A stretch of 64,000 bases of DNA from Clostridium senegalense JC122 (GCF_000285575.1 NZ_HE611053.1:284423-348422); one strand, 5' to 3'. Counted from the first letter of the stretch, positions 47,166-57,089 are shown. Numbers and translations: made by a program. Notes: a model not told the origin generated them from the letters alone.

Positions 47166-48387
47166 TGTAATTTCCTCCTAAGTTAACATTTTTTATAGAT
47201 TTCTTTTTCATAAGCAATGCAAAAGTAAATACATTCAAAAAACCAATTAAACTAATAATTACAAGAATATATATACCTCTTGTCCATGATTTTGTTATTT
47301 CCACTGCTTTTATAATTATAGGTGTTCCTACAAATATACCTATATAGTAAATAAAATTGATAAATGATATGCTTACACCAATAAGTTTTTTATTTTTAAT
47401 AATATTTGGTGCAATAATCATTACACAAGCAGAGGAAAGTCCAGTACCTGCTGAAAGTAATAATAACTGAAGAATGATACTCTTTGCATCTGTTAAATAA
47501 TTTACGTATATAACAGCTATTGTCATTATAAAAAAAGAACATACTGTTATTAATGATCCTTTTTTAGTTTTATCAATTAAATACCCAGCTATAGCTCCAA
47601 AAGGGATTCCAAATAATCCAAAGTAACTAGCATATCTATTTGCAACAAAGCTATTAATTCCATATTTTTGACTATATATTAACGGGAAAGTATTTATGAA
47701 TGTAAAAAGTACTAATGCCATACACCCTTGTGCAATTGCTAAAATCCATATATATTTATTTGTGATTGCCTCTTTAAACATATTCTCGTCATTTTTACTT
47801 ATAGTTTCTTCTTCATTTTCATTAATATCCTTTATCTTAAAAAAATATATAATAAACAATACTATGGAAATAATAACAATAAACATCCATGGACTTTTTA
47901 TTCCATATTTTTTTACCATTGGCAAAAATATATTCATAGCTAATAAAGAACCTGCCGCTGAAAAAGTACCCCAAATTCCAGTAGCCAACCCTCTATTTCC
48001 ATCTTTAAACCATTCATTTATAAATACAATTCCAACCATTATAATCATTGAAAATGCAATTCCTTCTATTAATCTTGAAAATAGCATTAATGTAAAATTA
48101 TTAGAAATAAAACCTATGCTATTTCCTAAAATAACAGACAACATTAAAAAAACAAGTAATTTTTTAGGTCCAAATTTCGTAACCAAACGTCCACCGGGAA
48201 TTGATAGAAATATTCCAGATAGAGTAAATATAGACATCAACCATGAAATTGATGAAAGTGAGAACCCCATCACGTCTACTATTTCATTTTGTATAGGAAT
48301 TATTTTTAATTGACTTAAAGATATGACCACACCGCCTAAATACAATAATAAAAAGTTAGTCCATTTACTTCTTTTTTTAATTATCAT
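47140..48387 (-). CDS. MFS transporter
   Basis: 415 residues with about twelve membrane helices. The MFS motif A appears as GGRLVTKFGPKK between helices 2 and 3, and a charged central loop (KDINENEEETISKND) separates the halves. It is probably an exporter for the product of the operon or a nutrient importer. It lies 160 nt below the aminotransferase gene, with a long inverted repeat in the gap, and overlaps the alcohol dehydrogenase start. The start has AAGGGGG. Confidence 0.88.
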   Translation of the reverse strand: MIIKKRSKWTNFLLLYLGGVVISLSQLKIIPIQNEIVDVMGFSLSSISWLMSIFTLSGIFLSIPGGRLVTKFGPKKLLVFLMLSVILGNSIGFISNNFTLMLFSRLIEGIAFSMIIMVGIVFINEWFKDGNRGLATGIWGTFSAAGSLLAMNIFLPMVKKYGIKSPWMFIVIISIVLFIIYFFKIKDINENEEETISKNDENMFKEAITNKYIWILAIAQGCMALVLFTFINTFPLIYSQKYGINSFVANRYASYFGLFGIPFGAIAGYLIDKTKKGSLITVCSFFIMTIAVIYVNYLTDAKSIILQLLLLSAGTGLSSACVMIIAPNIIKNKKLIGVSISFINFIYYIGIFVGTPIIIKAVEITKSWTRGIYILVIISLIGFLNVFTFALLMKKKSIKNVNLGGNYNEDKSGSC

Positions 48388-48441
48388 AGAGTTAACCCCC
48401 TTAAATTATGCAAATAAATATACCTTTATATCTTCTTAATA

Positions 48442-48513
48442 AATACGCTAACCACTATATTAGTATCTATACACTAGTTAAAACATCCTTTAGATAACAG
48501 TGGTTAGCGTATT
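48442..48513 (-). repeat. 15-bp inverted repeat with 42-nt loop inside the operon
   Basis: AATACGCTAACCACT (48442-48456) is the exact complement of 48499-48513. It lies between the aminotransferase stop and the MFS start. It may be an RNA stability or processing hairpin, or a partial terminator that lowers MFS/ADH expression. Confidence 0.5.
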
Positions 48514-48547
48514 AACTGAAGTAATAATTGAGTACTACCCCAAATTT

Positions 48548-49783
48548 TTATTTTAATGTACTAAGTCTTCTTATAACTTCTTCAATTATTGAAGGTTCTA
48601 ATGCATAACATATTCGAAACCACCCAGGTTCATTAGTTGCAAATATTCTACCTGGAGAAATATTTAACTTTAAGTCACAAAACATTTTTTCCCATAATTT
48701 GTTTTCAGCTTCAAATGTTTGTTCTTCTAGATATTTTGCAAAATTAGCAAATATAAATATACCTCCCTGAGCTTTTTTGGTTTTAATATCTAATTTGTTT
48801 AGAGCAGTTTCTATTCTTTGATAACTTATGTGTAATTGTTTTTTATTATCTTCCATTAATTTAGGAAGCTCTGATGATTTTAATAATTCTGTCAACAATC
48901 CTTGTGTATGTGTAGACACGCCTGAGTAATATGCTAAGTTTTGCATGCCTTTTATTAAGTCTTTATTAAATGAAATAGCAAAACCTGTTCTAAATCCTGA
49001 AAGAGCGAAATCTTTTGCAAAACTACTAGTAACATGTACATGTTCAATATAACTATCTGGAACTAATTTTAAAGTACTAATCCATTTTGTATTTGGATCA
49101 TGAATGGTTTGACCATAAATTTCATCTGAAACAATATCAAGATTATGACTAATACTAAAATCGATTACATTTTTTATGGCATCTTCTGAATAAACAGTTC
49201 CTGTTGGATTATTTGGAGATGAATAAAGCACTCCTACAACTTTTTTACCCTTTAAAATTTCTTCATTATATACTTTTTCAAATATATCCTTATCCATATT
49301 TTCTCCACAATGGACTGGAACTAACTCTATTTTTGCTCTTTCTGAGAAATCATCTTCAAAACCTGAATAATATGGAGCTGGAACTAAAAAGACATCCCCT
49401 GGATCGCCTAACATTGTTGCTAACATTTCTAATGCTAAAGAACATCCTGAACCTACAATTATATTGTCTGCAGTAATTTTTCTATGATTTTCATCTTCAA
49501 AAATAACTTTTTGCCAATGATTAGCTATTGCTGTTCTAAAATCCTTACTTCCATAAAAGAAATCATAGTGAAGATGATTTGGCTTTATATTCATTGTATT
49601 TTGTAATTTATATAATAAATTTATAATTTCATCATCAATTAAATGTGTCTCTGCTGTTCCTAAATTTATATATCCATCTTTTCTTGTTACAGGATTGTAT
49701 CGTTTGTCTCTCGTACTAAAATCAGCATGCATAAGTGGAGACATATCTTTAACATTGGCCATTCCTCTTTTTGATAACGACAT
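48548..49783 (-). CDS. PLP-dependent class I/II aminotransferase
   Basis: 411 residues, fold type I. The PLP Lys is Lys257 in SSFAKDFALSGFRTGF. SSPNNPTGTVYS (~188) and DEIYG (~220) hold the cofactor, and a C-terminal Arg in WFRICYA binds the substrate carboxylate. It transfers an amino group between an amino acid and an oxo acid. It is similar in length to ACC-synthase-like and BacF/MalY-like members; the exact substrate is not evident. It is the second gene of the operon, 62 nt after the SDR gene. Confidence 0.88.
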   Translation of the reverse strand: MSLSKRGMANVKDMSPLMHADFSTRDKRYNPVTRKDGYINLGTAETHLIDDEIINLLYKLQNTMNIKPNHLHYDFFYGSKDFRTAIANHWQKVIFEDENHRKITADNIIVGSGCSLALEMLATMLGDPGDVFLVPAPYYSGFEDDFSERAKIELVPVHCGENMDKDIFEKVYNEEILKGKKVVGVLYSSPNNPTGTVYSEDAIKNVIDFSISHNLDIVSDEIYGQTIHDPNTKWISTLKLVPDSYIEHVHVTSSFAKDFALSGFRTGFAISFNKDLIKGMQNLAYYSGVSTHTQGLLTELLKSSELPKLMEDNKKQLHISYQRIETALNKLDIKTKKAQGGIFIFANFAKYLEEQTFEAENKLWEKMFCDLKLNISPGRIFATNEPGWFRICYALEPSIIEEVIRRLSTLK

Positions 49784-49845
49784 TCTATATACACCCCTTT
49801 ATTTTTTTGTAAAATACTCTTTATAGCTGTATGATATTTTAAAAT

Positions 49846-50649
49846 TTAGTGACTTAATCCTGCCTCTGTTTGTATTCCTGGTCTTGATGCAAGTCCCATG
49901 GTAGCATCAATAACTGCTCCATGTAATACAGTAGATTCTTCTCTTAACAACTTTTCTATCCAATAAGAAATTTCATCTGGTTGAATTAGACGTTGTTTTG
50001 ATTGAGCAAGGTCAAATTTCTTTCTTTCTTCATGTGACATTTTAGATAATGTGCTAGATACAAACATTGGAGTTTCTGTTGCACCAGGACAAACTACAAA
50101 AACATCTATTAAAGTATGTGTGTTTTCAGCAGCTAATTGTTTTCCTAAAAATGCTACTGCTGATTTACTCATTCCATCACTTAATGTAAAATAAGGGAAG
50201 GCTGCTAATCCACCACCTACAGATGAAATAAATATTAGTTTACTCTTACTTTCTTTCTTTAATAAGTTTTCTTTTACAACTTTATATATCCAAAGTGGAC
50301 CAAGAGCATTAACCTTAAACATTGCCTCGTCTCTTTCAAAACCTAAATTATCATCATCCTTTGCATAATCTTTTACTGTTCCTGACCCTAAAGCTGCATT
50401 AAAGATAATTCCATCCCATGAATGTTTAGTTAAAAATTCTGCTTTTTTTATAGCTTCTGGGTCTCCTTGGTCTAACTTATATGCAAATACTTTTCCTAAA
50501 TATTGCTCTGTTAACTTTTTTGCTTTTTCTGAAGAACTTCTATAGGTAATATGAACTTCATAGCCCATTTTAGCAAGCAAATGTACTGTAGTTTCTCCAA
50601 TTCCTTGTGTTCCGCCAGTTAGTAAAATTTTTTTATTTGAATTTTCCAT
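49846..50649 (-). CDS. SDR-family oxidoreductase with atypical active site
   Basis: 267 residues, Rossmann fold. The cofactor motif TGGTQGIG (11-18) and NAA (84-86) are normal, and Ser142/143 is present in ISSVGGG. The usual YxxxK is not. The Lys is Lys162 and the position four before it is Asp158 (SDGMSKSA) rather than Tyr. The nearest Tyr is 153. It may use a different acid, or be a non-classical or non-catalytic member. It is the first gene of the four-gene operon, divergent from an Lrp/AsnC regulator. The start has TGGAGG. Confidence 0.85.
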   Translation of the reverse strand: MENSNKKILLTGGTQGIGETTVHLLAKMGYEVHITYRSSSEKAKKLTEQYLGKVFAYKLDQGDPEAIKKAEFLTKHSWDGIIFNAALGSGTVKDYAKDDDNLGFERDEAMFKVNALGPLWIYKVVKENLLKKESKSKLIFISSVGGGLAAFPYFTLSDGMSKSAVAFLGKQLAAENTHTLIDVFVVCPGATETPMFVSSTLSKMSHEERKKFDLAQSKQRLIQPDEISYWIEKLLREESTVLHGAVIDATMGLASRPGIQTEAGLSH

Positions 50650-50862
50650 AGATACCCCTCCAATTTAGTAATAAAATTTTTATTTAAAATTTAAAATCTT
50701 CTCAATATTTTTTATTTGTTTACATTCTATATGATTGTAAGCTTAAGGTAAATATTATATAATAAATACAAATAATAATTTATTTTTTAACTTTTAAACA
50801 AAATATAATTACAAATTATATTAAAAAACTTTATATTTTTTTGTCATATAGGAGATATATTA

Positions 50863-51291
50863 ATGGATAAAATTGACTATGAAATAATGAAACATTTAGA
50901 AAAAAATGCACGAATCTCTATAAAGGAACTTAGCAAAAAAGTAAATCTATCTCAACCTGCCGTTAGTGTTAGAATGAAAAGATTAGAAGAAACCGGTTGT
51001 ATTAGAGGCTATTTAACATTAATAGATCCTAAAACTATTAATAAAAATTTAATTTGTATTTGTTTGCTTTCATCTAAAAATAAAATTATAGAGCAAAGTT
51101 TTTTTGATTTTGTAAATCAATGTGAAGATATTGATGAATGTCATTGTGTTACAGGATATTATGAGTTTTCACTGAAAATATCCACGGAATCTTCATTTAC
51201 ACTTGGTGTATTACTTGATACTTTAAGAAAAAAGTTTGGATTTAAAAGTGTAACTTATCCAATAGTTAAGTCTATAAAAGAAAGTATATAG
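50863..51291 (+). CDS. Lrp/AsnC family transcriptional regulator
   Basis: 142 residues. An N-terminal winged helix-turn-helix (IMKHLEKNARISIKELSKKV, LSQPAVSVRMKRLEE) is followed by a RAM/AsnC ligand-binding domain (~65-140). Such proteins respond to amino acids. It is divergent from, and 213 bp away from, the SDR-aminotransferase-MFS-ADH operon, which is its most likely target. The start has AGGAGA, ATG at 50863. Confidence 0.92.
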   Translation: MDKIDYEIMKHLEKNARISIKELSKKVNLSQPAVSVRMKRLEETGCIRGYLTLIDPKTINKNLICICLLSSKNKIIEQSFFDFVNQCEDIDECHCVTGYYEFSLKISTESSFTLGVLLDTLRKKFGFKSVTYPIVKSIKESI

Positions 51292-51400
51292 TATAGATTT
51301 TATATCACATCCATGGTATTTATTTACATATTTAAATTAGTTCTTTGAAATAATTTAATGCGATTGCAATTTTTAAAATTACGTTTTAATAATTTGCAAT

Positions 51401-51425
51401 AAAAAAATCTTGGATTTCTCCAAGA
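51401..51425 (-). terminator. Terminator of greA
   Basis: TCTTGG (51408-51413) pairs with CCAAGA (51420-51425). The minus-strand T7 at 51407-51401 follows. Confidence 0.8.
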
Positions 51426-51448
51426 CTTTATAATATAATCAAATAAAT

Positions 51449-51913
51449 TTATAGTATTTCTAATATTTCTACCTTATATTTTTCACCTGGGGCATCAACT
51501 TCCACTACATCTCCAGCTTTTTTCCCCATTAATGCTTTTCCTAAATCTGATTCTACACTTATAAGCATATTTTCTGGATCTGCATCCATAGTAGTTACTA
51601 GTGATATAATTGTTTCAAATTCATCTTCTACAAATTTAACTTTAGATTTACTATTAACTCCTAGTACTGACTTATCTTGATTTTTGTCATCTATTACAGT
51701 TGCAGTTGAAATCATAGTTAATAAATATTGAATTCTGTTATCATTTTCTCTATAGTTTGCGCAAGCTTCTTTATATTCTGCATTTTCTGACCTATCACCA
51801 TGAGCAGCTGCTTCTAATTTTTCCTTTGCTATTTCAGCTCTTTTTTTAGTCATTCTATATTCTAATTCTTCTTTTAATTTATTCATATTTTCTTCTGTCA
51901 ATATGTTTTTCAT
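51449..51913 (-). CDS. greA: Transcription elongation factor GreA/GreB family
   Basis: 154 residues, normal length. The N-terminal coiled coil inserts into the RNA polymerase channel and carries acidic tip residues (AAAHGDRSENAEYKEA). The C-terminal FKBP-like domain (~80-154) contains the LGKALMGKKAGDVVEV strand pair. It rescues backtracked polymerase by stimulating transcript cleavage. It is a single gene with a AGGAGG site and a T7 terminator. Confidence 0.93.
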   Translation of the reverse strand: MKNILTEENMNKLKEELEYRMTKKRAEIAKEKLEAAAHGDRSENAEYKEACANYRENDNRIQYLLTMISTATVIDDKNQDKSVLGVNSKSKVKFVEDEFETIISLVTTMDADPENMLISVESDLGKALMGKKAGDVVEVDAPGEKYKVEILEIL

Positions 51914-52043
51914 GTACTAATAAAACCTCCTTGAGATATGTTATGTTAATATTATATAATATATAGTATAAATGCTAATGAAACATTATGCTATACTCTA
52001 GTAGCAAAACCTTAAGTTAAGCTTTATTAAATACTCTTTCATA

Positions 52044-53393
52044 TTATAAATTTATTCTTTCTTTTAGTTCATTTATTGCTACCTGTTCTTTTTTCTCTAA
52101 ACTCAAAATATAGTTATTAAATTCAGCATATAAATCCTTATCATACTCATCTTCAAAGCTTAAATCTGATATATATTTAGATAAGAGAACTATTTCCATT
52201 TTGGATAAGCTTTTGAAAAACGTAATATATTCATCATCAAATAAACAATCAGCATTTAGCATATCTACTAAATCTTCTAGACTCTTAATATTATTTCTAA
52301 TTAATGAAATTTTATCTTCCACTAAAGAGCACTCTCGAATTTCTTCCGTTAGCTTTTTAAATATAGAATTGGACATTTTTTTACCATCAGTATATTCTAT
52401 TATTTCATTATGCTCCTCTTCATTAAAGGATATAAATACTGAATCTAATTTATTTAGTTTTATCCTTTCATTTATAAGTAAAGCTATATTTAAAATACCC
52501 TTCTTTATATAAGTCATCAATTTTGTATTTTTAATCTCTAAAACTTCTAAGCATATTTTTGCATCCTTTATTAATTCTTCCTTTAATTCCTCTATGGATA
52601 ATTCTTTCAACTTGTTTTTAATAATCTCTCTATCTAAATTATTAATATTAAGGCTGCTTAAATCTTTATTACATATAATTAACCCTAGTGAATTAATAAG
52701 TACTAGTTCAAATATATTTATAAGCAACAATTCACATTCTTTATCATAACCCTTTAATAATTTATTAATTTCACCAACATCAAATTTATTACAAAACTCA
52801 TTTTCTAAACTTAAGTCATATAAATAATTATACACATAATCAATGCCTATAAAGTTCATAGTATCAATGTAAAGTTGATAATCTATTGAACATCCTGGAG
52901 TTTCATGAGGTGCAAAAAAATCATCATATTCTTTAAAAAATAGAGAAAAGCCATCATCTACAGTATCGTTATAGGAATAGTTATCAACCTTAAGTTTATT
53001 TGACCTGACCTTCTTAAACAATTTCTTACACTCTAATTTTTTATTCTTAATTAAATCATGTCCCATTTTTAACATATCAGCTAAACTGATATGCTTTAAT
53101 TCTTCTCCTATTAACTCTATATTCTCAAAGTTTTTTAAATGAATTCCTATTGTATAATCAATACATTGCAAAATACTTTCAGCTACCTCTGTCATAACTG
53201 AACTACTCTCATCTTTTGTGTAATATTTTAATTTTATTCTTAAAAGTTCTATTCTTTCATAATATATTCTAGCTAAAGTATTATCATCTAGTAACTTTTT
53301 CTCATAACAAATTAGTAAAGCATATTTAAAAAAGCTTTCCTCTCTGAAATTATTATCTATAGCATAGTTGTACTTTTGAATATTATTCCCCAT
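52044..53393 (-). CDS. DUF6179 domain protein
   Basis: 449 residues of unknown function, rich in Leu, Glu, Lys and helical. It contains a conserved-looking DDGFSLFFKEYDDFFAPHETPGCSIDYQL segment (written in part: FFAPHETPGCSIDYQL) and a C-terminal CLFDDEYITFFKSLSKMEI stretch. These features and its partner match the DUF6179 family that co-occurs with DUF6323. No membrane helix or known catalytic motif is visible. It follows DUF6323 after 6 nt, clearly one operon. Confidence 0.65.
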   Translation of the reverse strand: MGNNIQKYNYAIDNNFREESFFKYALLICYEKKLLDDNTLARIYYERIELLRIKLKYYTKDESSSVMTEVAESILQCIDYTIGIHLKNFENIELIGEELKHISLADMLKMGHDLIKNKKLECKKLFKKVRSNKLKVDNYSYNDTVDDGFSLFFKEYDDFFAPHETPGCSIDYQLYIDTMNFIGIDYVYNYLYDLSLENEFCNKFDVGEINKLLKGYDKECELLLINIFELVLINSLGLIICNKDLSSLNINNLDREIIKNKLKELSIEELKEELIKDAKICLEVLEIKNTKLMTYIKKGILNIALLINERIKLNKLDSVFISFNEEEHNEIIEYTDGKKMSNSIFKKLTEEIRECSLVEDKISLIRNNIKSLEDLVDMLNADCLFDDEYITFFKSLSKMEIVLLSKYISDLSFEDEYDKDLYAEFNNYILSLEKKEQVAINELKERINL

Positions 53394-53399
53394 AACTCA

Positions 53400-53867
53400 T
53401 CAATCCTTTTCATTCTCAAGATTTGTATAATCCTTAAACCCACTTTTTATATTGTTAGCAATTCTATATAATGCATTTCCTTCTAGAATCTCTAATGATC
53501 CTTGACAATAATTATCAAACTTTTCCTTCATAATTTCTATTAATTCATCATCACTTATATAATCTAAAGTTTCATTCTTATAGTTATAAAAGATTTCTAC
53601 AAGTTCATTTATTGTTTCACTGTAATTATACTGAGATATATATGGTGAATCACGAAAAGACGTAATAATTTTATTTATAATTTGACCATTAAACTCTATT
53701 CTTCCGCTTTTTTTAAGCGCTATATTTCTAGTATCAATAATTTCTTTTACATCTTTCTCTGAAAGTTTCAATCCATATTCTCGTGTAATTTCATTACACT
53801 GAAGTATGTCATTAAAGACTTGTTTTTCTAGTAAATTGCTTTGAAATAAATCAATCGAATTTTCCAT
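53400..53867 (-). CDS. DUF6323 domain protein
   Basis: 155 residues from ATG 53867, chosen because AGGGGGAA precedes it; an upstream 31-residue extension is hydrophobic and has no ribosome site. It is helical, with a typical ELIEIMKEKFDNYCQGSLE motif near the end that resembles DUF6323. It is cotranscribed with the DUF6179 gene 6 nt downstream. The function of this pair is not known. A 9-bp inverted repeat ACATTGACA/TGTCAATGT (53951-53976) lies 85 bp above its start and may be an operator. Confidence 0.65.
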   Translation of the reverse strand: MENSIDLFQSNLLEKQVFNDILQCNEITREYGLKLSEKDVKEIIDTRNIALKKSGRIEFNGQIINKIITSFRDSPYISQYNYSETINELVEIFYNYKNETLDYISDDELIEIMKEKFDNYCQGSLEILEGNALYRIANNIKSGFKDYTNLENEKD

Positions 53868-53993
53868 TTCAAAATTCCCCCTAAAAGTATTGACTTTTGT
53901 TTTAAAGTATGTTATAATAAAAATGATATACTTTATATTAAGTAATTGTAACATTGACACCTTTTTTTGTCAATGTATTTTATAATGCATTAA

Positions 53994-54024
53994 AAGAGTA
54001 TCTTCTATCATTGGAGATACTCTT
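53994..54024 (-). terminator. Terminator of the AraC gene
   Basis: AAGAGTATCT (53994-54003) pairs perfectly with 54015-54024. The AraC stop is ~210 nt upstream. The space between, 54025-54234, holds no gene. Confidence 0.6.
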
Positions 54025-54234
54025 CTTTATTCCTATAATTTTATAGTTATTCTAAAAAACATTCCTATTACTAGCTTATGCATTTACTTTATTCACCAAC
54101 ACAGAATACTCGATACTTCAGTGCCAAAATGAATGTGCCATAAAATTCTCATTGGAGTTGAACAAATTACATTAATTTTAGTTTCAAAGGTTGTCCACTC
54201 TATTTTGCCACAAATGCATAAGAAAGAGAAATGA

Positions 54235-55233
54235 CTATATTTTTGAAGAAGTTTTTCCATCTGCTAAACACTTTTTTCTATATTCCAAAGGACTTATCCC
54301 AATAATTTCTTTAAATGAAGCAGCAAATTTACTTTGACTTTCATATGAAACACTTATTGCAATATCAGCTACACTATTTGGAGTTTCTCTTAACATTATC
54401 GCAGCTTGTTTCATTCTATATTCTTTCATATATGCTGCCATTGAAGTGCCATAAATACCTTTAAAATATGTTTTCAACGTAGTTTGGCTAATGCAATACT
54501 CTTTTGCAAGGTCTTGGATGGTATATCTATGTTTAAAATCTTTCATAATTAGATTTTTAATTTGTTTAATAATTTCAACTTGTTGATGAGAATAATATTC
54601 TCTTTGGATTTTTTTTGAAACATCTATTATATTCAAGAACACAAGTAATTCTAAAACTTTTAGCTTAAAATATACTTTCTGAACAGATTCTGGTACATAG
54701 TAGAGTTCTGAAAAAATATTTTTAATTTTATCAGTTGCTCGCATGACAAAACACTCATCATTAATACAAAACTTTTCTTTGAAACCATAAATATCAATAG
54801 ATATATCTTGTAAAATTTCTGGCACATCTCTTACAAATTCATCTAAATATAATAAAATAGAAATCCATTTATAATATTTCAGTGGAAATCCCATGGTATT
54901 AGTACAATTATTCATAGTATTAATAGAAATATCACCTTCACCTAAATATAAATAAGAGCCATTTAAAAGCTTACATTCCTGTCTGCCTTCTTGACAGTGA
55001 TTGATTTCTATAACATTCTCATAGGTTGGTACATTACACAAACATGTTGTAGATTCAAATTCATTAATTATTAACTCAATACCAGTAAATACCTTATAAA
55101 CCGTCATGGTTCCTATACCATTTGTGGAATTCATTTTATATATAGTTTTATATCCATCTTTATCATGATTTTGAATCCATGCCATTTTATTTAAAATTCC
55201 ATGATCTTGTACCATACCACTCTTTTTCAACAT
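54235..55233 (-). CDS. AraC-family transcriptional regulator
   Basis: 332 residues. The C-terminal ~100 contain two helix-turn-helix motifs (YTIQDLAKEYCISQTTLKTYFK and NSVADIAISVSYESQSKFAASF) ending in GISPLEYRK. The N-terminal ~215 are a ligand-binding domain resembling the PchR/YbtA group, with two Cys (TCLCNVP). It probably activates a transport or resistance gene. It lies downstream of an MBL hydrolase gene on the same strand, 140 nt away, and that gene could be its target. Confidence 0.88.
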   Translation of the reverse strand: MLKKSGMVQDHGILNKMAWIQNHDKDGYKTIYKMNSTNGIGTMTVYKVFTGIELIINEFESTTCLCNVPTYENVIEINHCQEGRQECKLLNGSYLYLGEGDISINTMNNCTNTMGFPLKYYKWISILLYLDEFVRDVPEILQDISIDIYGFKEKFCINDECFVMRATDKIKNIFSELYYVPESVQKVYFKLKVLELLVFLNIIDVSKKIQREYYSHQQVEIIKQIKNLIMKDFKHRYTIQDLAKEYCISQTTLKTYFKGIYGTSMAAYMKEYRMKQAAIMLRETPNSVADIAISVSYESQSKFAASFKEIIGISPLEYRKKCLADGKTSSKI

Positions 55234-55374
55234 AGAACCCCACTTTCCTATCTATCTTAGTAAATACATTTTAAAATGCTGTATATTTTTACATCATTTT
55301 TAACTTTTTTCTCACCATTGTACAATATATTAAACTTTTAGTTATCTTAAAAAATCTAAAAAACATATAAAAAA

Positions 55375-56202
55375 TTATAATTCTATTACCTTGCCTGTTG
55401 AAAGTGTACTTATTTGCTCTCCCATCAAAGAATGAAGTCTATTGAAAGCTGTCTCACCTGTGCAATGACAAGTAAAATAACTTGTTGAATGTTTAGATAG
55501 TTCTGTAGCTAGTTCATCAATTCTACTTTCGGGCTCAGTATTTTTAGTAGGTGGATCATATAGATGAAATCCAGATACTACAAAGTCTACAGAACGACCT
55601 AGCAACTCCTCTGCTTTGTTTAACAAGTTTATAACCCCTCCATGAGCACAACCGCCTACTAGCACAGTTGTTTCTCCTTCAGTAATAATTAAACTCTGTT
55701 CATGAGAGAAATCGTCCTCTACCATCAAACCATTTTTTTCAGCATAAAGAGTATTATTAAACATAGGCTTAAGAATATTTCCACAAGAACTACTAAATAC
55801 CTGTAACTCTTTATCAATAACTTGAGTTGATTTAGTTAACAGTATCTGAGGAGATCTTTTCAAAGCTAGTTCTACTCCCACAGGATAGTCTTTTCCAAAG
55901 GCCTTTATTGTGTGTGCTGAAAAAGCATCAGGACGAGTATAAATCTTGGAGTTAGCATTTAACTTTAAAAATGTATTCATCCCACCACCATGATCCATAT
56001 GTCCGTGTGAAAGGAAAGCAGTATCTACATTAGATAAATCAACTCCTAAAACATCAGCATTTTTCAATAAAGTAGAACCATCCGGTCCAAAATCAAAAAG
56101 AATGCAATGGTTTATAGTTTGTATATATAAACTTAACCCATGCTTAGATTCACAATTAGGATTAATAGTATTATTTTCTACCAAAACAGTTATTTTCATC
56201 AC
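55375..56202 (-). CDS. MBL-fold metallo-hydrolase
   Basis: 275 residues. The metal site HGHMDHGGG (~65-73) provides the first ligands. Later His are in VGGCAHGGVINLL and VSGFHLYDPP. It has the beta-lactamase fold of the group related to RFA-P synthase (dihydropterin ribofuranosyl aminobenzene phosphate synthase), widespread in anaerobes with unknown substrates. The C-terminal THCTGETAF segment is also typical. Transcribed alone ahead of the AraC gene. Confidence 0.88.
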   Translation of the reverse strand: MMKITVLVENNTINPNCESKHGLSLYIQTINHCILFDFGPDGSTLLKNADVLGVDLSNVDTAFLSHGHMDHGGGMNTFLKLNANSKIYTRPDAFSAHTIKAFGKDYPVGVELALKRSPQILLTKSTQVIDKELQVFSSSCGNILKPMFNNTLYAEKNGLMVEDDFSHEQSLIITEGETTVLVGGCAHGGVINLLNKAEELLGRSVDFVVSGFHLYDPPTKNTEPESRIDELATELSKHSTSYFTCHCTGETAFNRLHSLMGEQISTLSTGKVIEL

Positions 56203-56442
56203 AATTCCCCCTATAAAATTCTATTTATAAATCTTATCAGAAAACTTTATACTAAAGTTAGTCTCATATAACTTAATATTATTATACTAGTATTTAATTA
56301 TCTTGTCCGCTCTGTTCTGACAAACTTTAGTCCCAAATAGACATCTCAAAATTTCTTTTTAAAATCTACCTTTTCTTAGGGAAATCTCCATTTTGGTGTT
56401 AATGATATCAATATGCTAAGTCCGTTTTTTACGCTTTTATAA

Positions 56443-56994
56443 TTATTTAAGATTCTTTTTCCTAGCTTTATGTTTTCTATGTTCGTACTTTTGCCAGTAA
56501 ACATGTTTTTCATCGAACTGAGTTCTTGGCTCTTTTTCTTCATCTGGATATCCTAAATATATAACTGCTAGTGGTATAACTTCCTCTGGCAAATCTAATA
56601 TTTTATATAAAGGTCTTGCAGCACTTTCAACAGGATGTAATCCAATCCAAACTGAACCTAACCCCATACTAGTCGCTGCTAATAAAATGTTTTCAATGGA
56701 GGCACTGCAATCTTGAATCCAATAATCCCTAACTGGTCCTGACATTGATAATTTCATATTCCCACAGACAACAATCATTGCCGGTGCGTTATATTGTCCA
56801 AAATATAAACTTTTTCTTACTTCATTTTTTATATTATCCTCTGTAATAATAATATACTCCCAAGGTTGTGTGTTACATGCACTAGGAGCTGCCATTCCTG
56901 CTTTTATCAAAGTTAGTAATGTTTCATCTTCTACGGTTTTATCAATAAATTTTCTTATACTTCTTCTCTTATATATACATTCAATTACATCCAT
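56443..56994 (-). CDS. Nitroreductase family FMN oxidoreductase
   Basis: 183 residues, full length. FMN-binding RRSIRKF at the start, PSACNTQPWEYIII (~37-50) and the GLGSVWIGLHPVE loop are all present. It reduces nitro groups or quinones using NAD(P)H. The C-terminal tail is basic (HRKHKARKKN). The substrate is unknown. It is in no clear operon. Confidence 0.9.
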   Translation of the reverse strand: MDVIECIYKRRSIRKFIDKTVEDETLLTLIKAGMAAPSACNTQPWEYIIITEDNIKNEVRKSLYFGQYNAPAMIVVCGNMKLSMSGPVRDYWIQDCSASIENILLAATSMGLGSVWIGLHPVESAARPLYKILDLPEEVIPLAVIYLGYPDEEKEPRTQFDEKHVYWQKYEHRKHKARKKNLK

Positions 56995-57089
56995 ATTCTC
57001 ATATACCTCATCTATATTAAATTAAATCTATTGTGTTTTATTTCTGAATATAATTATAACCTCATCAATTATCTTGACATTATCTAAAA

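Noticed and set aside
47696-48313. 205-codon plus-strand frame
   Set aside because: Antisense shadow of the MFS transporter gene.
46065-50649. Bacilysin biosynthesis cluster
   Set aside because: SDR, aminotransferase and MFS recall bacC, bacF and bacE, but there is no ATP-grasp ligase, decarboxylase or isomerase.
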